A DNA stretch of 64,000 bases. Source: Carya illinoinensis. Taxonomy: Eukaryota > Streptophyta > Magnoliopsida > Fagales > Juglandaceae. Below are positions 23,303 to 50,813 of this stretch, piece after piece. The stretch is from the NCBI RefSeq assembly GCF_018687715.1, contig NC_056754.1:18709501-18773500 (forward strand). Direction: 5' to 3'. Both the position numbers and the translations under genes were made by a program. Within the stretch, counting starts at the first letter, position 1. Each line of letters starts with the position of its first letter. Under the pieces are notes generated by a model, which saw only the letters and a list, made by a program, of their open reading frames with translations, had not been told where the DNA came from and did no database searches.

Positions 23303-24153
23303 AACTAACTTAGATTCATATGATCCGTTAGATTTATTTTATATTAAAAGTAAATTTATAATCTGACAAACTAAATTAAAACACATTAGTTTGTAAGATT
23401 ATTTTTTAACAAGATCTAAAGTTTTTCATTATTTTGTATAGTATTTATTAGTTTATAACAAGTAGCTAGACGGTCTCGTCACTATAGATGAGCATTCCCC
23501 ATATGTTTAAATCACTTCACCATCACTTTAAAACCTATTAAAATGAGATTAAATAGAAATTGAAAGTTGAATAAATAATTTTTTTAATATTATTTTTAAT
23601 TTAAAATTTAGAAAAATTAAATTATTTATAAAATTTTGTATGAAAATCTAAAATTAAAAAATATGCTAAGCATACTTATCTTAAAATTGTACGTAGTATT
23701 ATTTATAATAATTATAGAAGATAAATAAGATAATTTTAACTGTGTGACCAAAATCAGACCTTACTTCTATCCAATTGCAAAGCGAAAACACTTTAAAGTG
23801 CACTCGTACTCTTAAACCCAGGTCAAAAAATTGCGAGTGAAGCAAAGGGCGGCACCACCTACTCCCCAACCACAACCCGATGAAAAACTCCAGGCGACCG
23901 TGAGGCCATGGAATTGGAAACCAATCACTATCGATTCCATTCTAATTCCTGCTGTCCCTCTCTCTTCCCAAATCTGGTTCCATTCTCTCGTGCTCTTCAA
24001 GCTTTTCTTCCCATTCCTCCTTTTTCTTCCTCCTCCACTCTCTCCAACTACCCCTTAAATACCCGATGCTGCTGCTGAAATCCAAACACCATTTCTATCT
24101 GCTCAACCAAATCCCGAAACCTCTGTCTGTACCGCCGCTTTCACCGCTTTGCA
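23303..24153. other. Upstream region and 5' leader of the carrier gene
   Basis: AT-rich intergenic sequence becomes CT-rich from about 23900, typical of a plant 5' leader (TCTCTCTTCC, CTTCCTCCTCC). I cannot place a transcription start. No other gene is supported. Confidence 0.5.
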
Positions 24154-27100
24154 ATGCACGGTTCCGACCGCTGGCTCACCCACCTGATCAAATCCGAGCC
24201 TTCCGATTCGTTCCTCCTCCACGGACTCGGAGGATTGTTCCTTGACCACGGCACCATTCCTCCTTCGTTTGTGTCGCTGATTCCGCCTAAGAGTTGCTCG
24301 GATTCTGTTTCGGGTTTGATCTCGGTTCCTCGGAGTCGCCGGAAGGTGGTCAGGTTTGAGGCTTCGCGGCGGGGAAAGAGAATCTCCGGCCATTTCTTGT
24401 CGGTGAGCTTGTCAATAAATGGAGACGGTAATGGGGACGATGGGTATGTTCAAGAATCAGGGGAAGTCCTGGGGCAAAATGGGAATAAAAGCCTGGAGGA
24501 AGAGGAGGCAATGTCGTATAAGGAGGAAGAGAAGATACGAACGGTTAAAGCTGGGGGATCAAATGCTATGAACGTGACCAAGCATCTCTGGGCTGGAGCT
24601 GTCTCTGCTATGGTTTCAAGGTTCCTTTTTTTTTTTTTCTTTTTTTTTTTAAATATTTGATTATCTCAATGCTACTGGAAACTGGTTGTGAATTTGTGCT
24701 CTTTTCGTTAGTAAACAGCACTTCCGATTAATGATAATTGGGATATGAATGTTTCTCTGTGTTCGCTGCATGCAAAACCTTACTCTCAGTTGAATGGCCA
24801 TAAACTTCGGCTGATCTACAGCTGCAGCAACAATGTATCTTCTTCATAAAGGAAAACGATTTGGTTTGTAGGAAATTGTTGCGCAAAAAAGCGAAGAAAA
24901 TGAATAATTAAAAATTTCAATTCTACGTTTCCGTCGGACCAGGACTTGTAATAGTAGGATCCTAATGCACTACTCCATAAGAATTTTAGTATTTTGTAAA
25001 TCTGCCTTTTTAATTCCATCTGTATAATAATTCTGATGGTTTAAATTTTGTTGGTGCTCGCGTTATGCTGTATCAGGACCTTTGTTGCTCCCCTTGAGAG
25101 ATTAAAGCTGGAATATATAGTTCGTGGTGAACAGAAGAACCTTTTTGAACTGATCACTAAAATTGCGGCTACTCAAGGGCTTCAAGGTTTCTGGAAAGGA
25201 AATTTTGTCAATATTCTTCGTACGGCACCCTTTAAGGCTATCCATTTCTATGCTTATGATACATATAGAAATCATCTGATGAAGTTGACTGGAAATGAGG
25301 AAACCACAAATTTTGAGAGGTTCATTGCCGGTGCTGCATCTGGAATTACTGCTACCTTGCTCTGCATACCAATGGATACTGTATGTGGCCATTGATCACT
25401 TATGTTTTTTGTTTTGTTAGCCTTGGCGTGACATGCTATTGTGACTTTACTTTTTGCCTAGAGAAAGTTTCCAACTCTCATACATATAAACCTTCACGTA
25501 TCTGTATGTCTCTATTATGTAAATTCATGTGGGTTAAGACAGAATTGAAATAACCAAAATTTACTCAATTTGTGTTGTTTTTGTGTTGTGTAAAGAAGGA
25601 TTAAACTCCACTTTTTTATTGCCCCGCCTGGATAGGCTCCATGGCCTAAATGCCACTGCATTATTGCAATCCTTTAAACCCCCCCTCCTGGGAAATCTTG
25701 TCATTTAGGTGGTTACTTGATACTAAACAGGGTTTGTTCTTCTACCAAATTTTTTTTTGGGTCGCATATCTATAAAACGACTTTATACATTGAGTGTTTT
25801 CGTGGCACGTCTAACTTTGATGCTGAGTACTGATGTATGATTGCGTTTGGTACCTAAAACCTGCACTTCATTCTGGCTTTTGAAAAATCTGTAATCTCCA
25901 GCCATTTTAAACCCTATAGTGTAGTTTTATTGCTCTCTTATTTTAAGATGGAGCACTGGACTTGCACCTTTGTTGTTCTTTATCCTCTAGTGCTTTAAAA
26001 GGGCCAGGGTACCTAACTTGGGGCAAGAGTAAGAACCACCGCAAATAGGTTTCTATCTAACACTGTTTCTTTGGTACTACGTTGTAACATAGCACTGGAA
26101 TGAGGGGCTGGAGAGCGATGTGGACATTGCAGCTCCCTTAACTAATCTTAGTGGAATACTCTTGCTTGCAAGGGGTATAACTTTAGCCTATGAATGGAGT
26201 CATCAACTTACTTGCCAATAGACCCTAAGCCACTAATACTTTGGTGAATAATAGTTAAAATTTGATATAGTATGACCATTTCTAGCATTTCCTTGAGGTT
26301 TATTCTGACATCCATTTTTTTCATGGCCCATGATGAGTCTATCTGTCTATGAGATAATTGTAGCATTTCAATTGAGGATCTTATTTTTGTTTCATATTCA
26401 TTTTAGTGGTTCACTATGTCATACATGACAAAGTTTTGATTTAATATTGTAATCTTAGGTTCTAGATTTGTTACAGCTAAATGGATTCAACTCAAATGCA
26501 CATATAAATTATATTGAAATAAAATCAAGTATGCCATCTGGCATACAAATAAATATTACGCATGTTCATACAAGTCGATATAAAATGATATTTGGTTCTG
26601 ACACGGGCATGTCTGTGAGTACCTCCACAAGATTTTGAGATATTGTTATGTAACCGATAGGTGTAGCTTTACATATTGATAATGCCGTCATAAATAATTA
26701 GCCTTCACTCTCTACACTGTTTTCAGTTTTAACCAATTTAGAATAATAATGCATGTGTAGGAATTACTTTCAGAGAGAGATAATTCATAGATCAAATCCT
26801 AAAATTTGAAATATTTCAGATCAGAACAAAGATGATAGCACCTGGTGGAGAAGCCTTGGGAGGTGTTATTGGTACTTTCCGCCACATGCTTTATACAGAA
26901 GGCTTCTTTTCTCTTTACAAGGGCTTAGTACCCTCCATTATAAGCATGGCCCCTTCAGGTGCAGTGTTCTATGGTGTTTATGACATGTTGAAATCAGCAT
27001 ATCTGCATTCACCAGAAGGGAGAAAAAGAATCCAAAACATGAAACAAGAAGGCGGGGAACTTAACGCTTTGGAACAGCTGGAGTTGGGTCCGACTAGAAC

Positions 27101-29008
27101 ATTATTGTATGGGGCAATTGCTGGTGCTTGTGCTGAAGCTGCTACTTATCCTTTTGAAGTTGTGAGGAGACAGCTTCAAATGCAAGTGCCGGAAACAAGG
27201 TTAAATGCCCTGGCAACTTGTGTAAAGATTGTTGAGAAAGGGGGTGTTCCTGCTCTTTATGCAGGATTGATTCCCAGCTTATTGCAGGTAATTTTTGAGT
27301 ATTAGATGTCCTTAAATTGATAACTTGTTGTATGAATGCATTAGTAGACCATAAAGTTGAAGTAGATGCCCAGGTTTTCATTTGTTGTTCTGCATTTACA
27401 TATTAGCGGTCAGCATATGGCACAACTTTCTTTTTTGATGATGGGGCAACCACCCCATGGCAGAGCTCTTAGGACTCACCTATGGAACCTAAACCCCCTG
27501 GAGACTAGCACAACAACCCATTGCCATGGCCTCCCACTTGAATCGCAGTTTGATCCCAAGGGGTATCGAACCTGTGACATGGCATGCACACAAGCTCGCC
27601 CTTACCACTTGGGCTATCCACGGATGGGTCAATGGCACAAATTGAAAGATGAAGTTTAAGGTAGTTTATACTGGTAAAAAAATAAAAATAAAAATAATAA
27701 ATTAAAAAATTAAAAAAAAAAAAAACGAGAAAAAAGATGGTGACAGTTTATGATCCCCCTTCCCATCTGCTGTGTAATTTTTCTTTCCCAAGATTAAAGA
27801 CTTGCTCGAAAAAATTTAGTATTTACATGGTCTGCATGTCACTTGACAAAAAGGTGAGCTTGCTAGTTTGTTCAGCTGGTTTAGCATTTATTTTCAGTAT
27901 GTTGCAACTAGTTGATCTGCAACCGCTTCTATTTCCTAGGCAAGTTAATATAATATATACGGAAAAGTTTTACTTTAGTTTGAGATAGAGGTGTGGTGAG
28001 AAAAAAATAGAATTGAAGAAACTGAATTTATAATTCAATACCAATTTGAGTTATAGAGCCTATCACTGGTCCTGCCCCTCCAAGTAGAGCCATCATGTGG
28101 CTTGTCATTGGTCTTACAAAAAGGCCATTCATCTTGTTTGTGTGGCTGGCCATCGGTCTTACAAAAAGGTCTTTCATCCCGTTCATTTTTATTTTTCGGT
28201 TGGGTGACCTTCTCTGCCATTGGGCAAAAATACAGGGACCTCTTTTGTATAACGATCTCATCTTAACTGATTGTTTGCTGAACAGTCAACCAAGTAGGCC
28301 ATCTCCGGTTGTGCCCCTCCAAGTAGAGCCATCATGTGGCTGGCCATCGGTCTTACAAAATGGACTTTTCATCTTTATTTTTCGTTGGGGCTACCTTCTC
28401 TGCCATTAGGCAAAAATACAGGGACCTCTTGTATAATGCTCTCTTCTAACCAATTGTTTGCCCTACAGTCACCTTCACGGTCAACACCTTTGTTTTTTCC
28501 TTCCACTCTCCTATATCCTCAAGTCAAAAACTTCACGAAGAGTTCAACATTACCAAGATTATGAAATTCTTCCTAACAAATAATAAAAAACTATACTCCA
28601 TTCATCTGATATAAATCCACTCTGGGCTCAAACCCCAGAATTTAAAACCCTATCTACAACCGAACTTATTGTAGAAAACCCTGTGTCCTCTTTTTTTAAT
28701 AGAAAACAACACATCCTACGGAACCAATATGTGAAACACTACCTCCAACCCCATAACCATGGGATATGATATAATTTGTCTCTTTATGCTTGTTTGTGGG
28801 CCTTTTAGTACTCTTCTTTTCTCCACAAAGATGTAAAAGTTTGATTTACTACTTTTTTGTGAAGCATATGATGAACTCAGTTTGTGATTTCAAGTTGCTA
28901 ACACAATCTCATACTTCCGTCTTTGATTTTCAGGTTTTACCATCAGCTGCCATAAGCTATTTTGTCTACGAGTTCATGAAGATAGTTCTAAATGTCGAGT
29001 CCACTTAG
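24154..29008 (+). CDS. Mitochondrial carrier family protein, Brittle1-like adenine nucleotide transporter type
   Basis: The gene has four exons: 24154-24620, 25077-25380, 26820-27287 and 28934-29008. Together they give 1,314 bp and 437 residues, and every junction is GT-AG and in frame. The protein has a long polar N-terminus (about 145 residues, Glu-rich near 115-135) and then three mitochondrial-carrier repeats. The Px[DE]xx[KR] signatures are all present: PLERLK (161-166), PMDTIR (254-259) and PFEVVR (368-373). Such carriers span an organelle inner membrane six times and exchange nucleotides or other anions. The arrangement resembles plant BTL proteins (Arabidopsis At5g64970 group), where the substrate is inferred to be an adenine nucleotide. 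The start is the first ATG of the open exon (MHGSDRWLTHLIK). Intron 3 holds a SINE and a tandem duplication. Family call is secure; substrate and organelle are inference. Confidence 0.93.
27426..27631 (-). mobile_element. tRNA-derived SINE in carrier intron 3
   Basis: On the minus strand the head reads GATAGCCCAAGTGGTAAGG (RNA polymerase III A box), with GGTTCGATACCCC (B box) about 50 bases on. The copy is flanked by the 9-bp direct repeat ATGGCACAA (27417-27425 and 27632-27640). It lies antisense to its host gene. The first part looks tRNA-derived but does not fold as a functional tRNA. Confidence 0.75.
28073..28470. repeat. Imperfect tandem duplication in carrier intron 3
   Basis: A unit of about 239 bp beginning TGCCCCTCCAAGTAGAGCC at 28073 is repeated from 28312. 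The second unit is shorter, lacking about 50 bp present in the first. Shared words include GGTCTTACAAAA and CAAAAATACAGGGACCTCTT. Within the first unit, a sub-repeat of about 46 bp (CGGTCTTACAAAAAGG type) occurs twice. Confidence 0.8.
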
Positions 29009-29526
29009 ACTGATAGAATTGCAAGCTTGCTCAAGTCCGTTGCAGAGCGCTTTGATAGATTTTGTTTTTCCTTTTTTAAAAAAAAAAAAGTGGGGAGGGG
29101 GTTGATGTTCAGAAAAAATGGGATTAATTTGGAGGAAAAGCGCTGATGTTTTCAGTTATGCCAGACGATGAGAATCTTTTAAATTTTCTATAGAAAAAAT
29201 TTCGAACTGATGTTTTTTTGGGGGATAAAATTCAAATGTCTTCTGCTAAATTTTTGATCGTTAGCAAAGTATGTTGGACAGACCGAGCACAATCCGTTTT
29301 GCAACTTCTCCGATCCTCGTTTGTAATATGTGTGCATGCACTAAAAATGCAACTATGATTCAGTCTAAATTTCCAGTCTCGTTAGCTACCGCCATGCAGG
29401 TAACGTTTAGATAGATAAGGTAGTAGTTACGCTTAATTTTTCTAGATGGGAAACGATGGAGGCTGGAGGGTGCACCAATTACATTTTTCAGCGCTGGCCA
29501 AGCTTATACAACAGCAAAAGGTTGGC
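29009..29526. other. 3' flank of the carrier gene
   Basis: Contains the likely 3' untranslated region of the carrier gene (an 11-A run near 29079) and then unique DNA. No further gene is seen. Confidence 0.45.
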
Positions 29527-29529
29527 TTA

Positions 29530-32500
29530 GAGCATTCCCACCCGATGCCCTAAACCACTATTATTTCCAATTTTGAGGGAAAATTTAAGAAGAATTTGAA
29601 AACTCCTCTCTCATCTCATTTCCTAAATTAAGGTTTTGATTTAGGGGAGTTACAGTGGTTCATATTTGAAAAATCACTATACATCTCCAATCTCCCCTCC
29701 CATTCCTTTCGGGCTATTGGTTGTACGTGTTCCCCTCTCTCCACTCTTAGTTGCCCTCTCTCGCACCGTTTGCCACCATTGACGGTGGTTTCTCTTTATC
29801 GGCCCGCATATATAAAAGTTAACTCATCTCTTGCACAATTTTACACACTGAAGCCCCCCCTCCCATGGCTGGACTCTATCCTCTCTCGCACGATTTTAAA
29901 CACTGCTCCTCTCCCATGGCTGAATTTGATAGATTTTTGAGTATAATTTTTCCTTATCTTTCTAACTTTGGCCACTGGAATATTAATGTGAACCCTTGAA
30001 CTTATGACAATGTTCTAGGGTTTGAATAATGTTGGATATGTCCTTGACATTTTCACGGCAACTTTCTTGCTAAATTTGCCATGGCTTGTGCTCTATGTTA
30101 CCTTTTTGACTTCTTAGAGCTATGCATCTTGATCTGCTTTGCTTTTTCAATCCGAGTGCTTGGTATTTTATTTTTCACTGCTTTAGGGTTTGAATGTTGG
30201 CTTAAGGAATCCCATATTTGATTTGATGCTATGAGACATTTTTTTTTTTTTTTTTTTTTTTTAATGTTTGAGGAAATTGTTTGTTCTTTGAGCTGCTGTG
30301 CTGTGAGCAATTTCAAAAAATTGTTTATTGTTGGGGCATGAACTTGTGCTGAGTTTGGAATTCTTGTTTGTGGTCTTCTATCAATAACTAACATATAGAG
30401 GTTTCCATGTTGTTGCAAGTTGTGCTTGCAGAATGTTTGAAACATATTGCATCAGTTAAACAAAATCACCGCTTTGTATGTTTTTCTAATTATAGCTTGC
30501 TTGAAATTCTCCAGTTCTGTTTGAAACTTTAAGAGGATATAATATTATTATGCATATTGTTCTAATCTTCATAAGATTCGTTCTTTTTCTCCCCATGTTA
30601 ACCTATACATAGCCTTTGTACTAAACTGATTGAATGAATTTAATTCTACTAATTTAAATCTTTTTGAGTGGAATTAGAAAGATGGTTTTTTCTTTTTTTC
30701 TTTTTTGCTTAGTCGATTAATTTTCTTTGAATGGTATTGGAAATGGTGTTGGCAGAAATTATAATGTGTTTGAGTTGAGATTCATGGTTTGTTTTGCAAC
30801 TATTTAGTTGGGTCGTGTTATTTTCTCAGGACTTGTGATCAATTTGTGCATTGACTTGTGATCAGTTTGTGCATGATTATTAGTTATAATGACATTGTGA
30901 GCTGGACTTACTTGTTTGAGCATGGACTTATTAATGATAAGTTTGTGAATTAGTTTGTTTGTGGTATCATTAATTATGATTACTCATTATTAATTATCAT
31001 TATTAGTTGTATTGGTGGTATCTCTTCTATTGTTACCATGGACTTACTTGCTGTTGGTTTCAATTATCTAATTTGGACTAAATCAGTTGTTGTTATATTA
31101 TATTCTACCTAATGTCTTTATATGCATTCATACACTGTTTGGTATTGATTTAGGCCTATTCTCTTGGGCATGTCTAGGGTAAAGATTGTGATGATGGTTC
31201 AAATTACTCTATGAGAAAGGGTTAATTCACAAGTATTTTTAATGGGGTTTCATTGATATGGCAAGGTAATCTAAACCCGAATGGCCACCAACTATTTTGT
31301 GATCGTTTTCACAAAAGGCTACTAGGGTTTTTCAGTTTTGTAGTCATTTTTTTAGTTGGGCTTCTGTCTCATACATAATGTAAATAATACAACCATTATG
31401 AACCCCATTGAACACACATTCTTTGGCCATTTCAATGCATTCATAGACTATTTTTTTTTTCTTTGCATTAAGCATTGTTCTTGTTGGTGTTTCCTTCTCT
31501 AACAATATCGGCTGTGATAATAACAAAACAAGTGGTGACACAGGAAATTTGTCACACACCTTATGGCATGGTAACCAGGACGACCAATAAGTAGTGGCAA
31601 TCGGTTGTTGCAGCCATTTGAGGGAGGGTGCCAAATTTTCTGTATGTTACCATTCGGTTCTTGAGCTGACTACCAAAATAATTAGACAAACTTGAATAGA
31701 AATATTCACTGTTTATCTACAAACTTGAAGCAAAACAAAAAATACTACCCAATGCCTGGCTTAAGTAGTAGCACTACCAATATCTCATGGTTAACAAACA
31801 AACGTCGCAATAAATACCCAATATGTTATTGTGGTATTAAAATATGTCGATGAACTCCTCATATTGAGGATAATGAGAGGTGGTGATTTTTCAATTGCCA
31901 AAACTATAAGTTAGTTTTACAAGTTTTGTTGGTCTTCTTATTTGCAATAGTTGTAGTTGTACTGATGTGCTTACAGATTTCATCCCTTGTCAATTGTGCA
32001 AGCTGGGCAGGCTTGTGGCTTAAAATGGACATCTAAACTAGTAGACATCGAGTAAAAATTGATTTAGAGAGGCATAAGTGAAAATTGGAGAAAACTAGTT
32101 TCATTATTTTGATTTCGATGTCATGTTTATTTGTTTTGTCAATTTATTTTGAGAAATTCTAAGCATCGCGACATGTACTAAACTTTTGGGTCTAATATAT
32201 AGGCATTTCAACAATTGTAATTACTAGTACCTTTTATTGCTTGCACGTGACATTTGTGTTTTGGAGCTAATTTGAATAAGCAATACTAGTAGTTGTACAT
32301 GGAATTGCAAAAAAATTATAGATTTTTTTCCAGTTTTCAATTTTGTATTTCTCCTATACAAATAAAAAACTATTGGATAAGACAAATATTTATTATTCAT
32401 ATTAATTTCAAAACTATTCGCATATCAGGTTAAAAGAAATAAGTTTTGTGTTTAAGATTTATGTAGAAGCTTGAAATGCTCAATAGGAAAAAAGACAAAA

Positions 32501-32699
32501 GATGAGGTAGTTAAGATTGTAAAAAGAGGTGAGAGAAAGAAATACTTAAAAAAAATTATTTTAATATCATAGAAAAATTATGCAGAATGAGATGTAGAAT
32601 ATTTTTTAAAGATGAGTATAATTTAAAAAAAAATTTATAGGAAGTGCGATTTTTAATTAAAATTTAAGAGAAATGATAAGAAATGGGATGAGGGTGCCC
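29530..32699. mobile_element. Non-autonomous Harbinger-related element (3.2 kb)
   Basis: It is flanked by TTA (29527-29529 and 32700-32702). The ends are GAGCATTCCCACCCGATG and, reverse-complemented from the right, GGGCACCCTCATCCCATT: similar but diverged. The inside parallels the first Harbinger element: about 31150-31660 resembles 5590-6190, with shared CAATCGGTTGTTGCA and GCCAAATTTTC. No transposase or complete ORF1 is present, so this is a deletion derivative. It includes a 21-T run near 30240. Confidence 0.65.
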
Positions 32700-32702
32700 T
32701 TA

Positions 32703-33291
32703 AGCTTTTTGATCATTAGCAAAATATGTTGTGTGCCATAATTTCATTCAAGTAATATCTTTACTTCAACGTTACTTCAGCCACAAAATGTCTATGCTCA
32801 TCGGTAAATCGGTCAGTCGCTACTTTATGAGGAAATTTCCACAAACAAAAATCATTCAGTCGCTACTCAAGGAGTTTTTTCCTATGATCTGTTAAACGTA
32901 CAGGATTTTTCATGTTACGTAAATCGTCTCATCAACACTTGGTTTTTGCCATATCATGTTCTTTGTCTGCATATAAAGAAATAGTTCTTAAAATAAACGA
33001 TGAAATATTTTTATTTTACTGTTGGCAGATAACATCTAACGAAACTACTGAGCGTGGAGGCATCATGTTTTGGCATCTCAATCGTTTTCTGAACAAAAGT
33101 CTTTACTCGAAATTCACAGAAACATTTTCGGCAAGTGCATCATTCATGGTTTTCGTTAACACTTCACCAAAGTATATTAAATATACCTTGCATTATAACC
33201 GAGGCCAACTTCACACTGATTTCTCTCCTCTTCTGGATCATATAAATTGAGTTAAAATATTCTCACAATTCCGAGCATTGGTTCTCTAAAG
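32703..33291. other. Spacer and 3' untranslated region of CDKC
   Basis: The right part, up to 33291, should contain the 3' untranslated region of the leftward CDKC gene. Nothing else is recognised. Confidence 0.45.
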
Positions 33292-48482
<15,191 letters not shown>

Positions 48483-48691
48483 CTCCCTCCCCTCACTAGT
48501 TCTTCGTTTGCTTTTCTCGTTGAAATATGAAAAAATAAAAACAGAGGCTGGGTGAGAGGGTCTGCCTTCTCTCTATGGTCCCTTTCTTTTTTCTGTTATA
48601 TTCTGGGCACACGATGGATTGTTCGGTCTTTTCATTGGACGGGGTACCTTGTCTACACTACATGGTATAGACGGTAGAGGACATATTTATT

Positions 48692-49936
48692 TATTTATTA
48701 TTTTTTAATAAAATAACATCAACTTCATTAGAGATAATAATTATAGATATTTATCAACTCAAAAAGTTTGAGAAAAGAAATCTAGAATACAATCTCAACC
48801 ACATTTTAATACTCTCAACACACCAAACATAATGAGCAAGCTGATCACCAGCCATATTCTCTTCTCTATACACGTGATTAAATATGCAAGAATTAAAATA
48901 TTCATTCGGGTTACAAACCTCAACGTATAGAACACCTAAAAGAGAGTCCATCATAGTATTTTGTTGAAGAGATTGTATCAAAAGTAAGCAATCACTTTCA
49001 ACAATAATATTAGAGATACTCATTGTAGAACACAGATGTAGACCTCGTAAGACCGCTAGGAGCTCTATCCCTTCTAGTTGTTCTACTTTAAATTCAACTT
49101 TACTAGCTGCCACCAATATATATCCAGAGTCATCGCGTAAAATTACTCCAATTCCAGCTTTTTGAAAATCTATAAACATTGTTCCATCAAATATTAAGCT
49201 TAAGCTTGCCTCTGATAGTGGTTTCCAATCATAATGAGCTTGCAGCTGCACGTTATCCTTTACTTTCGCTGCTTTATAATTGTGCATAACACCCATAGCA
49301 TGACTAGTCACATTCCGAGGACTTCTAGTCTTTACCTACTCAAATTTCCATTTATTTCTCATATACCAGAACCCCCATGCAAGACAAAAAAATAGCTCTA
49401 AATTTTCTATCTCCTCTCCTATCAGTTTTAGTGCTACATCAAACACTGTAAAACTAGTATAAGTAGAGATGGAAGGCAAAAATTCTTGCCAATACTCTTC
49501 AATCTGAGAACACTTTGTAAAGCATGATGCAAATCTTCCTAAGAAGTAGAACAGAGACAACATACATAATTTGCAATCACTTGTTTATAAACCAGATTAG
49601 TCTTAGTAGGAAGACCCTCTCTACAAACACGCCAAGCAAACACCTGAATCTTGTTAGGCAACTGCATATTCCACAAAGCCTTCTACACCCTTTGTTGTCT
49701 ACTCATATCTGAAGATTCTACATAGTGTACCCTTTGCTGAGAACAGATATATATAATAATATATAGTAGCTTCTAATAGAAAACTGACCATTCCTCTTAT
49801 ACTTTCAAGTCCATTTATCGGCTATGCTGTCAGGATAAATGACCACTTTAAGAATTTCATATACAACTTTTGAATTGAAGAAAATTCTAATTTTATCTAT
49901 ATTCCGCCACTCATCAATAATAGAAGCTACTAACTT
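48692..49936 (-). mobile_element. 5'-truncated LINE fragment 'F' in the CDKC-CAMTA intergenic region
   Basis: A perfect 17-bp duplication TAGAGGACATATTTATT flanks it (48675-48691 and 49937-49953). The 3' end is at the left: reversed, it ends with an A-rich TAATAAATAAATAA-type tail. It encodes the LINE C-terminal region and an RNase H domain on the minus strand. The perfect duplication points to a comparatively recent insertion. Confidence 0.9.
48754..49311 (-). pseudogene. LINE-encoded RNase H domain (RVT_3 type)
   Basis: A 185-codon frame with FDGTMF (first catalytic Asp), GVILRDDSGYIL, LLAVLRGLHL (Glu region), IIVESDCLLLIQSL (Asp) and NHVYREENMAGDQLAHYV (His/Asn/Asp end motif). This is the plant LINE RNase H fold. 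A stop separates it from the preceding zf-RVT-like fragment at 49336-49563. As a 5'-truncated insert it has no promoter of its own; expression would be incidental. Confidence 0.8.
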
Positions 49937-50704
49937 TAGAGGACATATTTATTGCAATATCTGTAACATATGAAAAGTGATTATATACAATTAAATTTAT
50001 AAATTAATAATTTTTTCAGATTAGTTAAATTTATTTTATAATAAAGATAATATTATAATTTGATATATTAATAATATATATTAATATAAATTATATTTCA
50101 TTAAATTATATTAATTTATGATTTATTTTATATAATTTTTATGATTAAAATATTTTCATATTATATATTATTAATAAAAATAAAATTTAATTTATTCAAT
50201 TTCACCATTAAAAGGAAAGAAAATAATAATTTTTTACGATTTTATAATATGATAAGTTTATAAATAAAATAAATAATTTTTAATTATATAATATTATATT
50301 ATATTATAAAATGATAAAAAAAAAATAATGAAAATTGAGATGCAGAGAAGGGTATACGTATGACTATCGGTCATAGGCGTTTTACACGAGCGCGGACATG
50401 GAAATGAACTGGAAGCGAGATATTTTTCACATTTCCTGCAATATCTGTTGTCGCGAGTTTTACGTCAGATTGACCCGAGTCTTCGACTTTCCTTTTTCTT
50501 ATTATTTTTATCATTAGCTTTTATTATTGACCGGGAGCCGCTGTTTGTTTATCGACAGTGTCTGAATTCCACTTCGGCTGCGACCTCTGTTTCCTCCGTA
50601 AGTTCCTCTTCGTACACTCCTATGTCTCCCACTTCTCTAATATGATTCCTTAATTCTCACTAATATGATAATATCTCTCCCTCAACACGTCTATATTATC
50701 ATAG

Positions 50705-50710
50705 ACGCGT
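50705..50710. promoter_or_regulatory. CGCG box (ACGCGT) upstream of CAMTA
   Basis: ACGCGT fits the CAMTA recognition consensus (A/C/G)CGCG(T/C/G) and lies about 100 bp before the CAMTA start codon. A second fit, GCGCGG, is at 50390-50395. Binding is inferred from the consensus only. Confidence 0.4.
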
Positions 50711-50813
50711 TTCAACTCCACCTTTTCGGATCAAAGAACTGTCTGTCAATCAATGGTGTTTGTGATGATTGCGTTCGACTGCTGAGTTGGAGTAGGTAAC
50801 CCAGAACGATTTC

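Larger units (their letters stand above)
48483..50813. promoter_or_regulatory. Divergent intergenic region between CDKC and CAMTA
   Basis: The two start codons face away from each other across 2.3 kb. The CDKC 5' leader lies just right of 48482, and the CAMTA leader is within roughly 50430-50813. A 1.2-kb LINE fragment (48692-49936) occupies the CDKC side, leaving only about 190 bp of original promoter before it. About 49954-50340 is extremely AT-rich. Two CGCG boxes occur nearer CAMTA (50390-50395 and 50705-50710). Confidence 0.6.

Noticed and set aside
24103..24393. Antisense frame over carrier exon 1
   Set aside because: Shadow of the coding exon; no independent support.
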